From Methylococcaceae bacterium (GTDB lineage Bacteria > Pseudomonadota > Gammaproteobacteria > Methylococcales > Methylomonadaceae), in the NCBI GenBank assembly GCA_030627285.1, contig DAOUSJ010000003.1, positions 1 to 50,672 of the forward strand: DNA of 50,672 bases, written 5' to 3'. The position numbers were made by a program, and so were the translations under genes. Position 1 is the stretch's first letter. Each line of letters starts with the position of its first letter. The notes under the pieces are model-generated. The model was not told where the DNA came from. It ran no database searches and saw only the letters and a list, made by a program, of their open reading frames with translations. Positions 9,668 through 18,442 of this stretch are shown here, piece after piece.

Positions 9668-10684
9668 TTAGGTTAAATCATGAGTTTTATAATAACTTTC
9701 CAAGCGTTCAACTTCATGTTTAGCACCAAAAATAACTGGCACCCGTTGATGAATATCTGTAGGTTGTAACTCCAACATTCTCTGTCTTCCAGTAGAACAT
9801 AAACCACCTGCTTGTTCAATAATAAATGCAATCGGATTGGCTTCATATAATAAGCGTAAACGTCCTGCTTGGGCTGGATTACGTGCATCGGCTGGATACA
9901 TAAACACTCCTCCACGAGTTAAAATACGATAGGTTTCGGCTACTAAAGAAGCTAGCCAACGCATATTAAAATCTTTTTCTCGCACTCCAGTAGTGCCTTG
10001 TAAACATTCAGTAATATATTGTTGCATAGCTGGATCCCAAAAACGTTGATTAGATAGATTAATCGCAAATTCTTGGGTGTCAGCAGCAATTTTCATTTGT
10101 GGATTAGTAAGTTTGAACTCACCAATATCAGGATCTAAAGTAAAACCATTTACTCCTTGTCCAGTGGTTAAAATCATCATGGTTGCAGGGCCATACAAGA
10201 CAAATCCAGCACAAACTTGTTCCGTACCTGCACGTAAAAAATCTGTAGTTTGCAGGCTGGAATTTATTTCAGAACGCCGCAAAATTGAAAAAATAGTGCC
10301 TACAGTTAAATTCACATCAATATTCGATGAGCCATCTAAAGGATCAAACATGACTAGATATTTTCCTTGTGGATATTCCGCTGGAATCTGAATAATATCT
10401 TCAATTTCTTCTGAAACCATGCCAGCTAAATGTCCAGTCCAGTTGAGACTTTTTTGGATTATTTCATGGCTAATAATATCTAGTTTTTTTTGTACTTCGC
10501 CTTGCACATTTTCCGATTCAGAGCTTCCAAGCACGTCAGTTAAACCACCACGATTGACTAAATGTGCAATTTTTTTGCAAGCACTGGCAATATCATTGAT
10601 TAATAAAGTAAAGTCACCGGATGCAGTATTAATTTTCCGTTGTTGCTCAATTAAAAATTGGGTTAAAGTTATCGAATTAGGCAT
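9668..10684 (-). CDS. fbp: Fructose-1,6-bisphosphatase class I
   Basis: Hydrolyses fructose-1,6-bisphosphate to fructose-6-phosphate in gluconeogenesis or the Calvin cycle, with Mg2+, in the cytosol. The 338-residue product has the signature DPLDGSSNID (114-123), the metal-binding Glu pair at SEE (92-93), the GTIFSILRR stretch and the C-terminal EANPIAFIIEQAGG motif of class I enzymes. Length and motif order are normal. It follows the uracil-DNA glycosylase gene by 39 bases on the same strand. No Calvin-cycle gene is nearby, so the sequence does not tell which pathway it serves. Confidence 0.96.
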   Translation of the reverse strand: MPNSITLTQFLIEQQRKINTASGDFTLLINDIASACKKIAHLVNRGGLTDVLGSSESENVQGEVQKKLDIISHEIIQKSLNWTGHLAGMVSEEIEDIIQIPAEYPQGKYLVMFDPLDGSSNIDVNLTVGTIFSILRRSEINSSLQTTDFLRAGTEQVCAGFVLYGPATMMILTTGQGVNGFTLDPDIGEFKLTNPQMKIAADTQEFAINLSNQRFWDPAMQQYITECLQGTTGVREKDFNMRWLASLVAETYRILTRGGVFMYPADARNPAQAGRLRLLYEANPIAFIIEQAGGLCSTGRQRMLELQPTDIHQRVPVIFGAKHEVERLESYYKTHDLT

Positions 10685-10723
10685 GATTTTAAGAATTTAG
10701 AGTTAAAAATTAAACACTGTATT

Positions 10724-11368
10724 TTAGCTAGCAAGTAATGCTGCAATTTGAGTAAACACTTGCGTAAACATCGGTGCAGTTAAACGTTTGGTATTCATGT
10801 TGTATCTACTGGTGTGATATGAGTCGATCAAATAACGTCCCTCAGGTAATTTATGCACTACATTATGCCCAAATTTCATATGACTTAGAGTTAAATTATG
10901 AGCTTTCAAAACTGCATTATGGGCAATTCCACCTAAAGCTAAAATAACTGCTGGAGTTGGTAAGGTATTAATTTCGGCTTGTAAAAAATGATTACATTGC
11001 TGAATTTCAGCACCTGTTGGCTTGTTTTGCGGCGGTAAACATTTGACTGCATTAGTTATGCGCGCATTTGTAAGTTGTAAACCATCATCTATAGTAGTGG
11101 CAATTGCTTGATTACTGTACCCAAAATCATATAAAGCTTGATACAACAAGATACCAGCATAATCACCGGTAAAAGGTCTGCCAGTTGCATTAGCTCCATG
11201 CATTCCAGGGGCTAAACCAACAATTAATACTTGCGCATTTTTATCTCCAAATGGTGCTACTGGTAAGGCATAATAATTGGGATATTTGATTTTTACTTCG
11301 GATAAAAAATTTGCTAATCGTGAACAAGATTGGCAATTTGGATTAAAGCAGGTGTTCGTGGGCTTCAT
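10724..11368 (-). CDS. Uracil-DNA glycosylase, family 5 (UDGb-type)
   Basis: This enzyme removes uracil and related deaminated bases from DNA. The 214-residue protein has an N-terminal cysteine set (C7, C12, C15; CFNPNCQSC) plus a cysteine in NAVKCLPP, consistent with the [4Fe-4S] site of the family. Motif 1 is GLAPGMHGANATGRPFTGD, lacking the polar catalytic residue of families 1 and 4, as expected for family 5. The C-terminal motif is DSYHTSRYNMNTKRLT. Length fits. Families 4 and 5 are close relatives; the GLAPGxHGANxTGRPF form favours family 5. Confidence 0.88.
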   Translation of the reverse strand: MKPTNTCFNPNCQSCSRLANFLSEVKIKYPNYYALPVAPFGDKNAQVLIVGLAPGMHGANATGRPFTGDYAGILLYQALYDFGYSNQAIATTIDDGLQLTNARITNAVKCLPPQNKPTGAEIQQCNHFLQAEINTLPTPAVILALGGIAHNAVLKAHNLTLSHMKFGHNVVHKLPEGRYLIDSYHTSRYNMNTKRLTAPMFTQVFTQIAALLAS

Positions 11369-11469
11369 AACAGGTTAAAATAAGTCCATTCAAAAATACA
11401 ATGTTCACAAACATAAGCTATTTTTAAACTGCTGTCTAGATTAATAAACCACAATCTGAAATTATACTT

Positions 11470-11970
11470 ATGCAAGCGTCAATATCATCCTCAGAACCTG
11501 ATTGGAGTCGGGAAATTCCACGACAATTTTGGGATCCTAGTAGAAAACTATTGGCGGCTATCCGCTGTTATCAAACTTATCAACATAAAAATTCGTTTAT
11601 ATATAAGGGTAAAGTTAAATTTGCTATCTTAAGGCATAGATTTTGGAGCATTATTACCGGTGCTGATATACCTTTGAATACAAATATTGGTGGGGGTTTA
11701 TTAATTCCACATCCAAACGGCATTGTGATTCATCCACAAGCTGAAATAGGTGTGAATTGTTTGATTTTTCAACAAGTTACTATTGGTGCTAAAGCTGGCG
11801 GCATTCCTAAATTAGCTGGACATGTTGATATTGGTGCTGGAGCAAAAATTTTAGGCGCGATTCATTTAGGCGAACATGTGCAAATAGGTGCTAATTCTGT
11901 AGTGTTACAAAATATTCCAAAGCACAGTGTTGCTGTGGGTATTCCAGCAAAAATTATTCAGGCTCAATAA
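11470..11970 (+). CDS. Serine-acetyltransferase-like hexapeptide acyltransferase
   Basis: A 166-residue left-handed beta-helix acyltransferase. The N-terminus (DWSREIPRQFWDPSRKLL) resembles short serine acetyltransferases placed in polysaccharide clusters. The hexapeptide repeats run from about residue 72 to 160, with the HPNGIVIHP segment, QQVTIG, and the closing VAVGIPAKI. It lacks the long helical N-terminal domain of housekeeping CysE. Being first in the sulfotransferase/glycosyltransferase cluster, it probably acetylates a sugar, but a role in cysteine synthesis cannot be excluded. The next gene begins directly after its stop. No clear Shine-Dalgarno precedes the ATG, so the start is the weakest part of this call. 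Confidence 0.78.
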   Translation: MQASISSSEPDWSREIPRQFWDPSRKLLAAIRCYQTYQHKNSFIYKGKVKFAILRHRFWSIITGADIPLNTNIGGGLLIPHPNGIVIHPQAEIGVNCLIFQQVTIGAKAGGIPKLAGHVDIGAGAKILGAIHLGEHVQIGANSVVLQNIPKHSVAVGIPAKIIQAQ

Positions 11971-12903
11971 ATGGCTGCTAACTTAATTTTTATTTGTGGT
12001 GCCTTGCGCTCTGGTACTTCTGTAACACATATTATGTTAAATCATCACCCACAAGTTAATAATCCAGGTGAATATGACTTTTTTTTTGATGCAATTGCCG
12101 CTAACAACATACCTCCAGAAATAAATTCTTATCACGAATATTTACACAATCACAGAATTTTTCAAGCCAAAAACTTAACTATTGACCCAAATTTAGACTA
12201 TCAAAATCTATTAACTAGCTTTGTTAGCCAATTATCCAGTCAAAAACCTATTCTAAGTTTAAATATTTATAGAAATTTTCATGTTATTCCAGAATTTTTT
12301 CCACAAGCAAAATATATTCATTTAATTAGAGATCCAAGAGATGTTGCCAAATCTACTATTGGTATGGGTTGGACTGGAAATGTATATTTTGGAGTTAATC
12401 ATTGGCTAGAAACAGAAAAAGCATGGCAAAAATTATTGCCTAAACTTGAACCTCACCAATACATAGAATTAAAATTTGAAGCTTTAATCGCTGATCCAGC
12501 ATTAGAATTACATAAAATTTGCCAATTTTTAAATATTGCATTTACCTCAGATATGTTAAATTATGCTGACAATACCACTTATAAAAAACCAGATATTAAG
12601 CTTATTAATCAATGGCAACATAAATTATCTGACCGCGAAATAGAATTAGTTGAATTTAAAGCTTCCGAATACATATCTCAGTATGATTACAGTCTTTGTA
12701 ATGCTGCTCCTAAAGCTCCTAACCAACTAGAACTTTATTATTTGTGGTTACAAAATAAATATTTTAGATTTAAATTTTCCAGTCAACGTTATGGTATAAG
12801 TTTATATTTTCTGCATAAAATTTCTGCTCGCTTAAATATTCATGCAATACAAACTTATACTAATAAAAAAATTCAAGCCATTGACACTAAACACCTTAAA
12901 TAA
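11971..12903 (+). CDS. Sulfotransferase family protein (1 of 2)
   Basis: Predicted cytosolic PAPS-dependent sulfotransferase, 310 residues. The 5'-phosphosulfate loop is near the N-terminus (GALRSGTSVTHIML, about 10-23). The 3'-phosphate motif is IHLIRDPRDVAKSTIG (about 116-131). These are the two standard PAPS-binding elements. The rest is divergent, so the acceptor cannot be read. It abuts the acyltransferase and shares one base with the next gene, which implies translational coupling. The setting suggests that a surface glycan is sulfated. Confidence 0.82.
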   Translation: MAANLIFICGALRSGTSVTHIMLNHHPQVNNPGEYDFFFDAIAANNIPPEINSYHEYLHNHRIFQAKNLTIDPNLDYQNLLTSFVSQLSSQKPILSLNIYRNFHVIPEFFPQAKYIHLIRDPRDVAKSTIGMGWTGNVYFGVNHWLETEKAWQKLLPKLEPHQYIELKFEALIADPALELHKICQFLNIAFTSDMLNYADNTTYKKPDIKLINQWQHKLSDREIELVEFKASEYISQYDYSLCNAAPKAPNQLELYYLWLQNKYFRFKFSSQRYGISLYFLHKISARLNIHAIQTYTNKKIQAIDTKHLK

Positions 12904-13859
12904 TGCCAAACTATAAACTTGCAATTGTTATCATAAACTATAAAACTCCAGACTTAGTAATTCAGTGCTTAGAAACTTTGTTACCACAATTAAATTCTGT
13001 TACCGATAAAGTAATATTAATAGATAATTATTCACAAGATAATTCTATTGAAACTCTACAAGCCTGGATTTCAAAACATGATCCACAGCAGCAGATTCAA
13101 TTTATAGCTGCAACTAATAATAGTGGTTTTTCAGGCGGCAATAATTTAGGCATCCAAGCAGTAACAGCTGACTACTACCTATTATTAAATAGTGATACTT
13201 TGTTGCGACCAAATTCCATTTTGACTCTACTAGAAACTACTAAGCAATTTCCAGATGCAGGTTTAATCAGTCCGCGTCTGGAATGGCAAGATGGAATAGC
13301 CCAAAAAAGTTGTTTTATATTTCACAGCCCTATTAGCGAGTTTATTCAAGCAGCGCGCACTGGGATCATCACAAAATTGTTTAAAAAATATGATGTTCCA
13401 TTAACAGTTAGCAATCAAATTAGCCAGCCAAATTGGACTAGTTTTGCCTGTGTATTACTTAAAGGTGCAATGATTCAGCAAATTGGACTAATGGATGAAG
13501 GTTATTTTTTATATTATGAAGATGTAGATTATTGTCAGCAAGCGCAAAAATATGGCTGGCAAATCGTACATAACCCTGCAGCACAAGTAATACATTTACA
13601 AGGTGGCAGTTCAACAATTAAAAATAACTTAAGTTTACAAAAACGAGTTCCAAAGTATTATTATGCATCCAGAAGCCGATATTTTTACAAACATTGCGGA
13701 CATTTAGGTTTATTTTCTGCTAACATGTTATGGATGCTTGGGCGCAGTATTTCATGGTTACGTGAACAAATAGAACGCCGCCCAACCCATGTATGCGCGC
13801 AACAATGGCGTGATATTTGGACAAATTTTATTAACCCAACTAAAAATTGGCATGAATAA
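12903..13859 (+). CDS. Family 2 glycosyltransferase, rhamnosyltransferase-like
   Basis: A GT-A fold enzyme of 318 residues. It starts with AIVIINYKTPDLVIQCLETL, continues with LIDNYSQDNS, then NNSGFSGGNNLGI and LLLNSDTLL (the metal/nucleotide-binding stretch in place of a strict DxD), and has the acceptor-side YYEDVDYCQQAQK. This set is typical of WbbL-like transferases that add rhamnose or related sugars to a lipid-linked or polysaccharide acceptor. There is no membrane segment, so it is likely peripheral. Its ATG overlaps the previous stop by one base, and its 3' end overlaps the next gene by eight. Confidence 0.85.
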   Translation: MPNYKLAIVIINYKTPDLVIQCLETLLPQLNSVTDKVILIDNYSQDNSIETLQAWISKHDPQQQIQFIAATNNSGFSGGNNLGIQAVTADYYLLLNSDTLLRPNSILTLLETTKQFPDAGLISPRLEWQDGIAQKSCFIFHSPISEFIQAARTGIITKLFKKYDVPLTVSNQISQPNWTSFACVLLKGAMIQQIGLMDEGYFLYYEDVDYCQQAQKYGWQIVHNPAAQVIHLQGGSSTIKNNLSLQKRVPKYYYASRSRYFYKHCGHLGLFSANMLWMLGRSISWLREQIERRPTHVCAQQWRDIWTNFINPTKNWHE

Positions 13860-14721
13860 TACTCCTGATTTTTTTATTATTGGCGCAATGAAAGCTGCTA
13901 CCAGTACTGTTTACCAACAACTTAAACAACAAGAAGGTATCTTTTTTTGTGAGCCTAAAGAGCCAAATTTTTTTAGCAATGACAGCCAATTTAATTTAGG
14001 TTTAGACTGGTATCACAGCTTATTTAAACACGCACAAGCTACTGATTTAATTGGTGATGCTAGCACTCATTATAGTAAATTACCCACTTATCCAAATACA
14101 GTTGCACGATTAAAAGATAATATTGAATCACCGAAATTTATTTATATTATGCGTCATCCAGTGGACAGATTAATTTCGCATTATATTCATGAATGGTCGC
14201 AAAAAGTAATTAGTTGCGATCTAAATCAAGCTATTGAACTACATCCAGAATTAATTTCTTACAGTTGTTATGCACAACAATTACAACCTTATATAGAAGA
14301 ATTTGGTACTAAAGCAATTTTGCCAGTGTTTTTTGAAAGTTTACGCACAAATTCACAAGCAGAATTAGAACGCATCTGTAATTTTATTGGCTACCAACAT
14401 AAACCTGTTTGGTATACAGAAATGGCTTCACAAAATGTTTCTCAAACACGGATTCGCAAATTTCCTTTATATAATTTACTAATTGAATCTAAGTTTGCAA
14501 CTCAACTACGACAAAATTTAATTCCAGTAACAGTACAAAACTTTGTTAAAAATCAGTTAACAATGAACAATAGTCCAGAATTTACACCAGCAAATTTACA
14601 GCAACTAACTCAACATTTTGATACCGATTTACATTTACTTGGACGGCAATTGGAAATTGAATTAAACTGTAAGAATTTTAATACGCTGGCAACTGAAGGA
14701 AATCTGCAATGGAAACTATAA
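13852..14721 (+). CDS. Sulfotransferase family protein (2 of 2), heparan-type
   Basis: Predicted PAPS-dependent sulfotransferase of 289 residues from the ATG at 13852. That start puts the PAPS loop (FIIGAMKAATSTVYQQL) at the N-terminus, as in the family. The frame is open back to an ATG at 13789, but that would add 21 residues inside the preceding gene. The 3'-phosphate motif is YIMRHPVDRLISHYIHEW, near residue 95. CEPKEPNFFS is also a family mark. It resembles bacterial proteins of the heparan sulfotransferase fold more than gene 1 does, so the two probably use different acceptor positions. Overlaps of 8 and 13 bases tie it to its neighbours. Confidence 0.82.
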   Translation: MNNTPDFFIIGAMKAATSTVYQQLKQQEGIFFCEPKEPNFFSNDSQFNLGLDWYHSLFKHAQATDLIGDASTHYSKLPTYPNTVARLKDNIESPKFIYIMRHPVDRLISHYIHEWSQKVISCDLNQAIELHPELISYSCYAQQLQPYIEEFGTKAILPVFFESLRTNSQAELERICNFIGYQHKPVWYTEMASQNVSQTRIRKFPLYNLLIESKFATQLRQNLIPVTVQNFVKNQLTMNNSPEFTPANLQQLTQHFDTDLHLLGRQLEIELNCKNFNTLATEGNLQWKL

Positions 14722-15701
14722 ATACTCTAGGCGCAGTAGTAATAGGTCGAAATGAAGGTGAACGCTTGCGCCGTTGTTTGCAATCTTTAATTACAGAAAT
14801 CAAACATATTGTATATGTAGATTCAGGTTCTACAGATAATAGTGTTGCAATTGCAAATGAACTTGGAGTTGCAGTAGTTCCATTAGATTTAGCTACTCCG
14901 TTTACTGCTGCCAGAGCCAGAAACACTGGTTTTAAATTTTTAATCCAACAACAACCAGAATTAACTGCAATTCAATTCATTGATGGCGATTGTGAAATAA
15001 ATTCTGACTGGATCTCAATAGCTAATACATATCTTGCTGAAAATCCACAAGTAGCTATAGTTTGTGGGCGTACACGGGAACGATTTCCAAATGCTTCAAT
15101 CTACAATTTACTTTGTGATCTAGAATGGGACACGCCACTAGGTGAAACTAATGCCTGCGGAGGAGTTGCGTTAATTCTTGTGTCTGCATTTCAAGAAGTT
15201 AATGGTTATAATCCAACTTTAATTGCCGGTGAAGAACCAGAAATGTGTTTTCGCTTAAGACAAAAAAACTGGAAAATATGGCGTTTAGATGCAGAAATGA
15301 CTTTGCATGATGCGGCTATGACAACTATTAAACAATGGTGGTCAAGAACTAAACGCTCTGGACATGCTTATACTGAAGGTTGTTTTTTACATGGTAAATC
15401 TGCAGAAAAATACAATCTCAAAGAAACTAAAAGCATAATTATTTTCGCTTTAATTTTGCCATTAATAATTATTATTAGTAGTGTAATTATAGACAGCATA
15501 TTTTTTGCTATAACACTATTGTATATAATCCAAATAATTAGAATTATCAAATACAAAAATCTGGAAATAAAATCTTTATTAAAAGCCAGTTTATATGGAT
15601 GTTTTGTAATTTTAGCTAAATTTCCACAATTTGTAGGTTTAATAAGCTTTTTGTGGCAAAAATTACTCGGCAAACAACATAAAATTATTGAATACAAATA
15701 G
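14709..15701 (+). CDS. Family 2 glycosyltransferase with C-terminal membrane segments
   Basis: A 330-residue transferase: GAVVIGRNEGERLRRCLQSL at the N-terminus, VYVDSGSTDNSV (about 36-47), the metal-binding region IDGDCEIN, and GEEPEMCFRLR on the acceptor side. Two hydrophobic stretches (about 240-275) and a basic tail anchor it to the inner membrane. An AAGGAA ribosome binding site lies inside the end of the upstream sulfotransferase gene. It is the last carbohydrate enzyme of the cluster, seven bases before the ABC permease gene. Donor and acceptor are unknown. Confidence 0.85.
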   Translation: METINTLGAVVIGRNEGERLRRCLQSLITEIKHIVYVDSGSTDNSVAIANELGVAVVPLDLATPFTAARARNTGFKFLIQQQPELTAIQFIDGDCEINSDWISIANTYLAENPQVAIVCGRTRERFPNASIYNLLCDLEWDTPLGETNACGGVALILVSAFQEVNGYNPTLIAGEEPEMCFRLRQKNWKIWRLDAEMTLHDAAMTTIKQWWSRTKRSGHAYTEGCFLHGKSAEKYNLKETKSIIIFALILPLIIIISSVIIDSIFFAITLLYIIQIIRIIKYKNLEIKSLLKASLYGCFVILAKFPQFVGLISFLWQKLLGKQHKIIEYK

Positions 15702-15707
15702 GAGTTA

Positions 15708-16400
15708 ATGAATTATTTTAGTGAAACATTATTAGTTGCTGGCAAATTAATTATTACCTTTGATCCAGAAATTTACCAAATTGTATTTACTTCTTTAAAA
15801 ATATCTTTAATTGCTACTGTATGCGCCAGCAGTTTAGGGGTATTACTTGGACTTTGGATTGCAATTCATGAATTCGTAGGCAAACGCTTCTTGCAACATT
15901 TGCTAAATACTCTCATGGCAATGCCAACTGTAATGATTGGCTTGATTTTTTATGGCTTACTTAGCAGACGCGGCTTATTTGGAAATCTAGGTTTATTGTA
16001 TAGTGATAAAGCTATAATTATTGCAGAAATTAGCCTAATTTTACCTATTATTATCAATTTAACTCTAACTGCTGTACAAACGGCTGATAAACGTTTATTT
16101 ATTACTTTAAAACTTTTAGGTGCAAAACCATATCAACAAATAACACCATTATTAAAAGAACTCAAATTAATGATTTTGGCTGCTATTATTACCGCTTTTG
16201 GACGTGCAATTGGCGAAGTTGGTGCAGCTATGATGTTAGGTGGAAATATTCAAGGTACAACTAGAACCATGACTACTGCAATTGCTTTAGAAACCAGCAA
16301 AGGCGAATTTGAACGCGGTTTAGCACTAGGTTTGTTATTACTCTTAATTGCATTCAGTATTAATTATGCATTACATATTTTAAAACCATTACATAAATAA
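15708..16400 (+). CDS. Orphan ABC permease, tungstate (TupB)-like
   Basis: A 230-residue inner-membrane permease of the tungstate/molybdate/sulfate type with about five or six membrane segments. The coupling-loop signature AFGRAIGEVGAAMMLGGNIQG (about 163-183) is the EAA-type motif. The end MTTAIALETSKGEFERGLALG strongly resembles TupB of tungstate importers. No binding protein or ATPase gene is adjacent: upstream is the glycosyltransferase and downstream a convergent kinase. A TAGGAG ribosome binding site precedes the ATG. Its place at the end of a sulfotransferase operon leaves sulfate as an alternative substrate, but that is speculation. Confidence 0.78.
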   Translation: MNYFSETLLVAGKLIITFDPEIYQIVFTSLKISLIATVCASSLGVLLGLWIAIHEFVGKRFLQHLLNTLMAMPTVMIGLIFYGLLSRRGLFGNLGLLYSDKAIIIAEISLILPIIINLTLTAVQTADKRLFITLKLLGAKPYQQITPLLKELKLMILAAIITAFGRAIGEVGAAMMLGGNIQGTTRTMTTAIALETSKGEFERGLALGLLLLLIAFSINYALHILKPLHK

Positions 16401-16415
16401 AAACCTCTTTATTTA
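16394..16415. repeat. AT-rich inverted repeat between convergent genes
   Basis: TAAATAAA and TTTATTTA form a perfect 8-base inverted repeat around a six-base loop. It spans the stop codons of the permease (16398-16400) and the kinase (16409-16411). It could serve as a weak two-way terminator, but it lacks G/C pairs and may be chance. Confidence 0.3.
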
Positions 16416-18328
16416 ACCCAATCTTCTAAAGTTTTATATAACAATTTTGAATTAATTGGTTTAGGAATATGAATATTCATACCTGCATCAATAAATTTTT
16501 GTTTTTCTTCATCCATTGCATATGCTGTCATTGCAATAATGGGAATATCTTTAATCCGATCACGAATAATTTTAGTTGCCTCTATACCATCCATTTCAGG
16601 CATTTGAATATCCATTAAAATAGCATCATAATTTATTGCAGAATTAAATGCCATTTCCACTGCTTCTTTGCCATTATTAGCAATATTAACTTTAATTCCT
16701 ACAAGTTTCAAAAATTCCGTAGCAATCATTTGATTTACAATATTATCTTCAACCAACAATATTAGTTTATCCTTTAATATATTTATTGAATTAGATTTTG
16801 AAGAATTAATTTTTTTAGGTTTAATCTCAATATTAGTTTGTTTTGATTGAACCCCCAATAATACCGTAAAAGTAAAGGTACTTCCAATACCAAAATCACT
16901 AGTTACAGAAATATCACCTCCCATAAGATTAGTGAGTTGTTTACAAATAGCTAAACCTAAACCAGTACCACCAAATTTTCTAGTAGTAGAAGTATCTGCT
17001 TGAGTAAAAGGCTTAAATAGTTTATTAAGTTGTTCTGGATTAATCCCTATGCCTGAATCTTGAACTTCAAATATTAATTCAATATTTTTATCTGTAAATT
17101 TATTTATTTGAATATTAACATTTATATAGCCTTGCTCAGTAAATTTAATTGCATTACTAATTAAATTAATCAAAACCTGTTTCAAGCGTAAAGCATCACC
17201 CATTAAAAATTGAGGTATTTCTGGATCTATAATACAACATAAAGTAATATTTTTTTCTGCAACACTATTCTCGCTAAGTTTAATTACAGTATCAATAACA
17301 TCATTAAACAAATGGAAAGAATTATTTTCAATTTCTAACATTCCAGCTTCAATTTTAGAAAAATCTAAAATATCATTAATAATTCCAAGCAAATCAGTAG
17401 CAGAATTATTTATTTTACTTAAATAGCTATGTAACTTTTTATCAAAAGTGAAATTTAATGCTAATTCGCTTAAACCTAAAATTGCATTCATTGGAGTTCT
17501 AATTTCATGACTCATATTAGCCAAAAAATCACTTTTAATTTGATTAGCTTGATTGGCTTTATCTTTTTCAATAATTAATTCTTTTTCAATGTGTTTAAAC
17601 TCTTGCATCATAGTATTAAAACCATCAAATAACATGCCATATTCATCATTGCGTTGCATTTCTTGTGCAAGATTATAATTTCTATTTGCTGGAACTTTTT
17701 TCATAATACTTAATAATTCATAAATAGGGTTAGAAAACATTTTTTGAAATGGATAGGCTATTAAAAATATAATGACTAAACTAACACTAATAGCAAGTGC
17801 TAATGAAGCCCCTAAATTTTCTAGCTTTTCTCTAAAACCATCAGTATTAGCAATGATATGTAAAATTCCAACTATTTCATCATCATTATTAATTGGAACT
17901 AATATGTCGAACTTTTCCCAAGAAAATACAAATTCATTATTTAATAAAATAACATCATAGTTCAATACTAAACTACTCGAATTAATAACTAATTTACTTT
18001 GTTTACTTAAACTAATCTCTTCATGAAAATATTGTGCAAACAGTTCATTATTTTGGTCATAAATTAAAGCTGCCATAATATGCGAATTAATATTTAATGC
18101 TGCTAACATTTTATTGGCTGTTTCTTCATCATTAAAAGAAATCGACGCTGCAATATTTATACTGCTTATTTCTGCTAATTGTTTAATATTGGCAATCTCA
18201 TCTTCTTTAGCATTATCTATATTGGTGTAAAAAAGCACGCTACTCATAATAAAAAGTGCTATAATTGAAGTTAGACTCAGAATAAATACTAATTTAGCCC
18301 GAATTGATACATTAGAAATTTTTTTCAT
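16409..18328 (-). CDS. Hybrid histidine kinase with CHASE8-like periplasmic sensor
   Basis: An inner-membrane hybrid kinase of 639 residues: TM1 (about 12-34), a periplasmic domain to about 170, TM2 (about 172-193), a HAMP-like linker, phospho-acceptor His274 (SHEIRTPMN), an ATPase domain (NLISNAIKF, DSGIGI, GGTGLGL) and a C-terminal receiver with Asp573 (LMDIQMP). The periplasmic part, with NIAASISFNDEETANKML then AALIYDQNNELFAQY, resembles the CHASE8 domain of the diguanylate cyclase YfiN/TpbB. It is divergent from a yfiR-like gene 114 bases away, and YfiR is the known periplasmic repressor of YfiN, so YfiR control of this kinase is a reasonable inference. An AGAGGG ribosome binding site precedes the ATG. 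Confidence 0.88.
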   Translation of the reverse strand: MKKISNVSIRAKLVFILSLTSIIALFIMSSVLFYTNIDNAKEDEIANIKQLAEISSINIAASISFNDEETANKMLAALNINSHIMAALIYDQNNELFAQYFHEEISLSKQSKLVINSSSLVLNYDVILLNNEFVFSWEKFDILVPINNDDEIVGILHIIANTDGFREKLENLGASLALAISVSLVIIFLIAYPFQKMFSNPIYELLSIMKKVPANRNYNLAQEMQRNDEYGMLFDGFNTMMQEFKHIEKELIIEKDKANQANQIKSDFLANMSHEIRTPMNAILGLSELALNFTFDKKLHSYLSKINNSATDLLGIINDILDFSKIEAGMLEIENNSFHLFNDVIDTVIKLSENSVAEKNITLCCIIDPEIPQFLMGDALRLKQVLINLISNAIKFTEQGYINVNIQINKFTDKNIELIFEVQDSGIGINPEQLNKLFKPFTQADTSTTRKFGGTGLGLAICKQLTNLMGGDISVTSDFGIGSTFTFTVLLGVQSKQTNIEIKPKKINSSKSNSINILKDKLILLVEDNIVNQMIATEFLKLVGIKVNIANNGKEAVEMAFNSAINYDAILMDIQMPEMDGIEATKIIRDRIKDIPIIAMTAYAMDEEKQKFIDAGMNIHIPKPINSKLLYKTLEDWVK

Positions 18329-18442
18329 TAAACCCTCTAAAAACCATACTTTTCGGAATCAGTATAAATTATTTCAATAAAAAATAATAACTTTTCAAGC
18401 AGGCTTAAGGAGATATAAATTTAGTTATGTTAGTAATAAATT

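Noticed and set aside
13789-13851. N-terminal extension of the second sulfotransferase
   Set aside because: The 21 extra residues lie inside the preceding glycosyltransferase gene and would push the PAPS loop away from the N-terminus.
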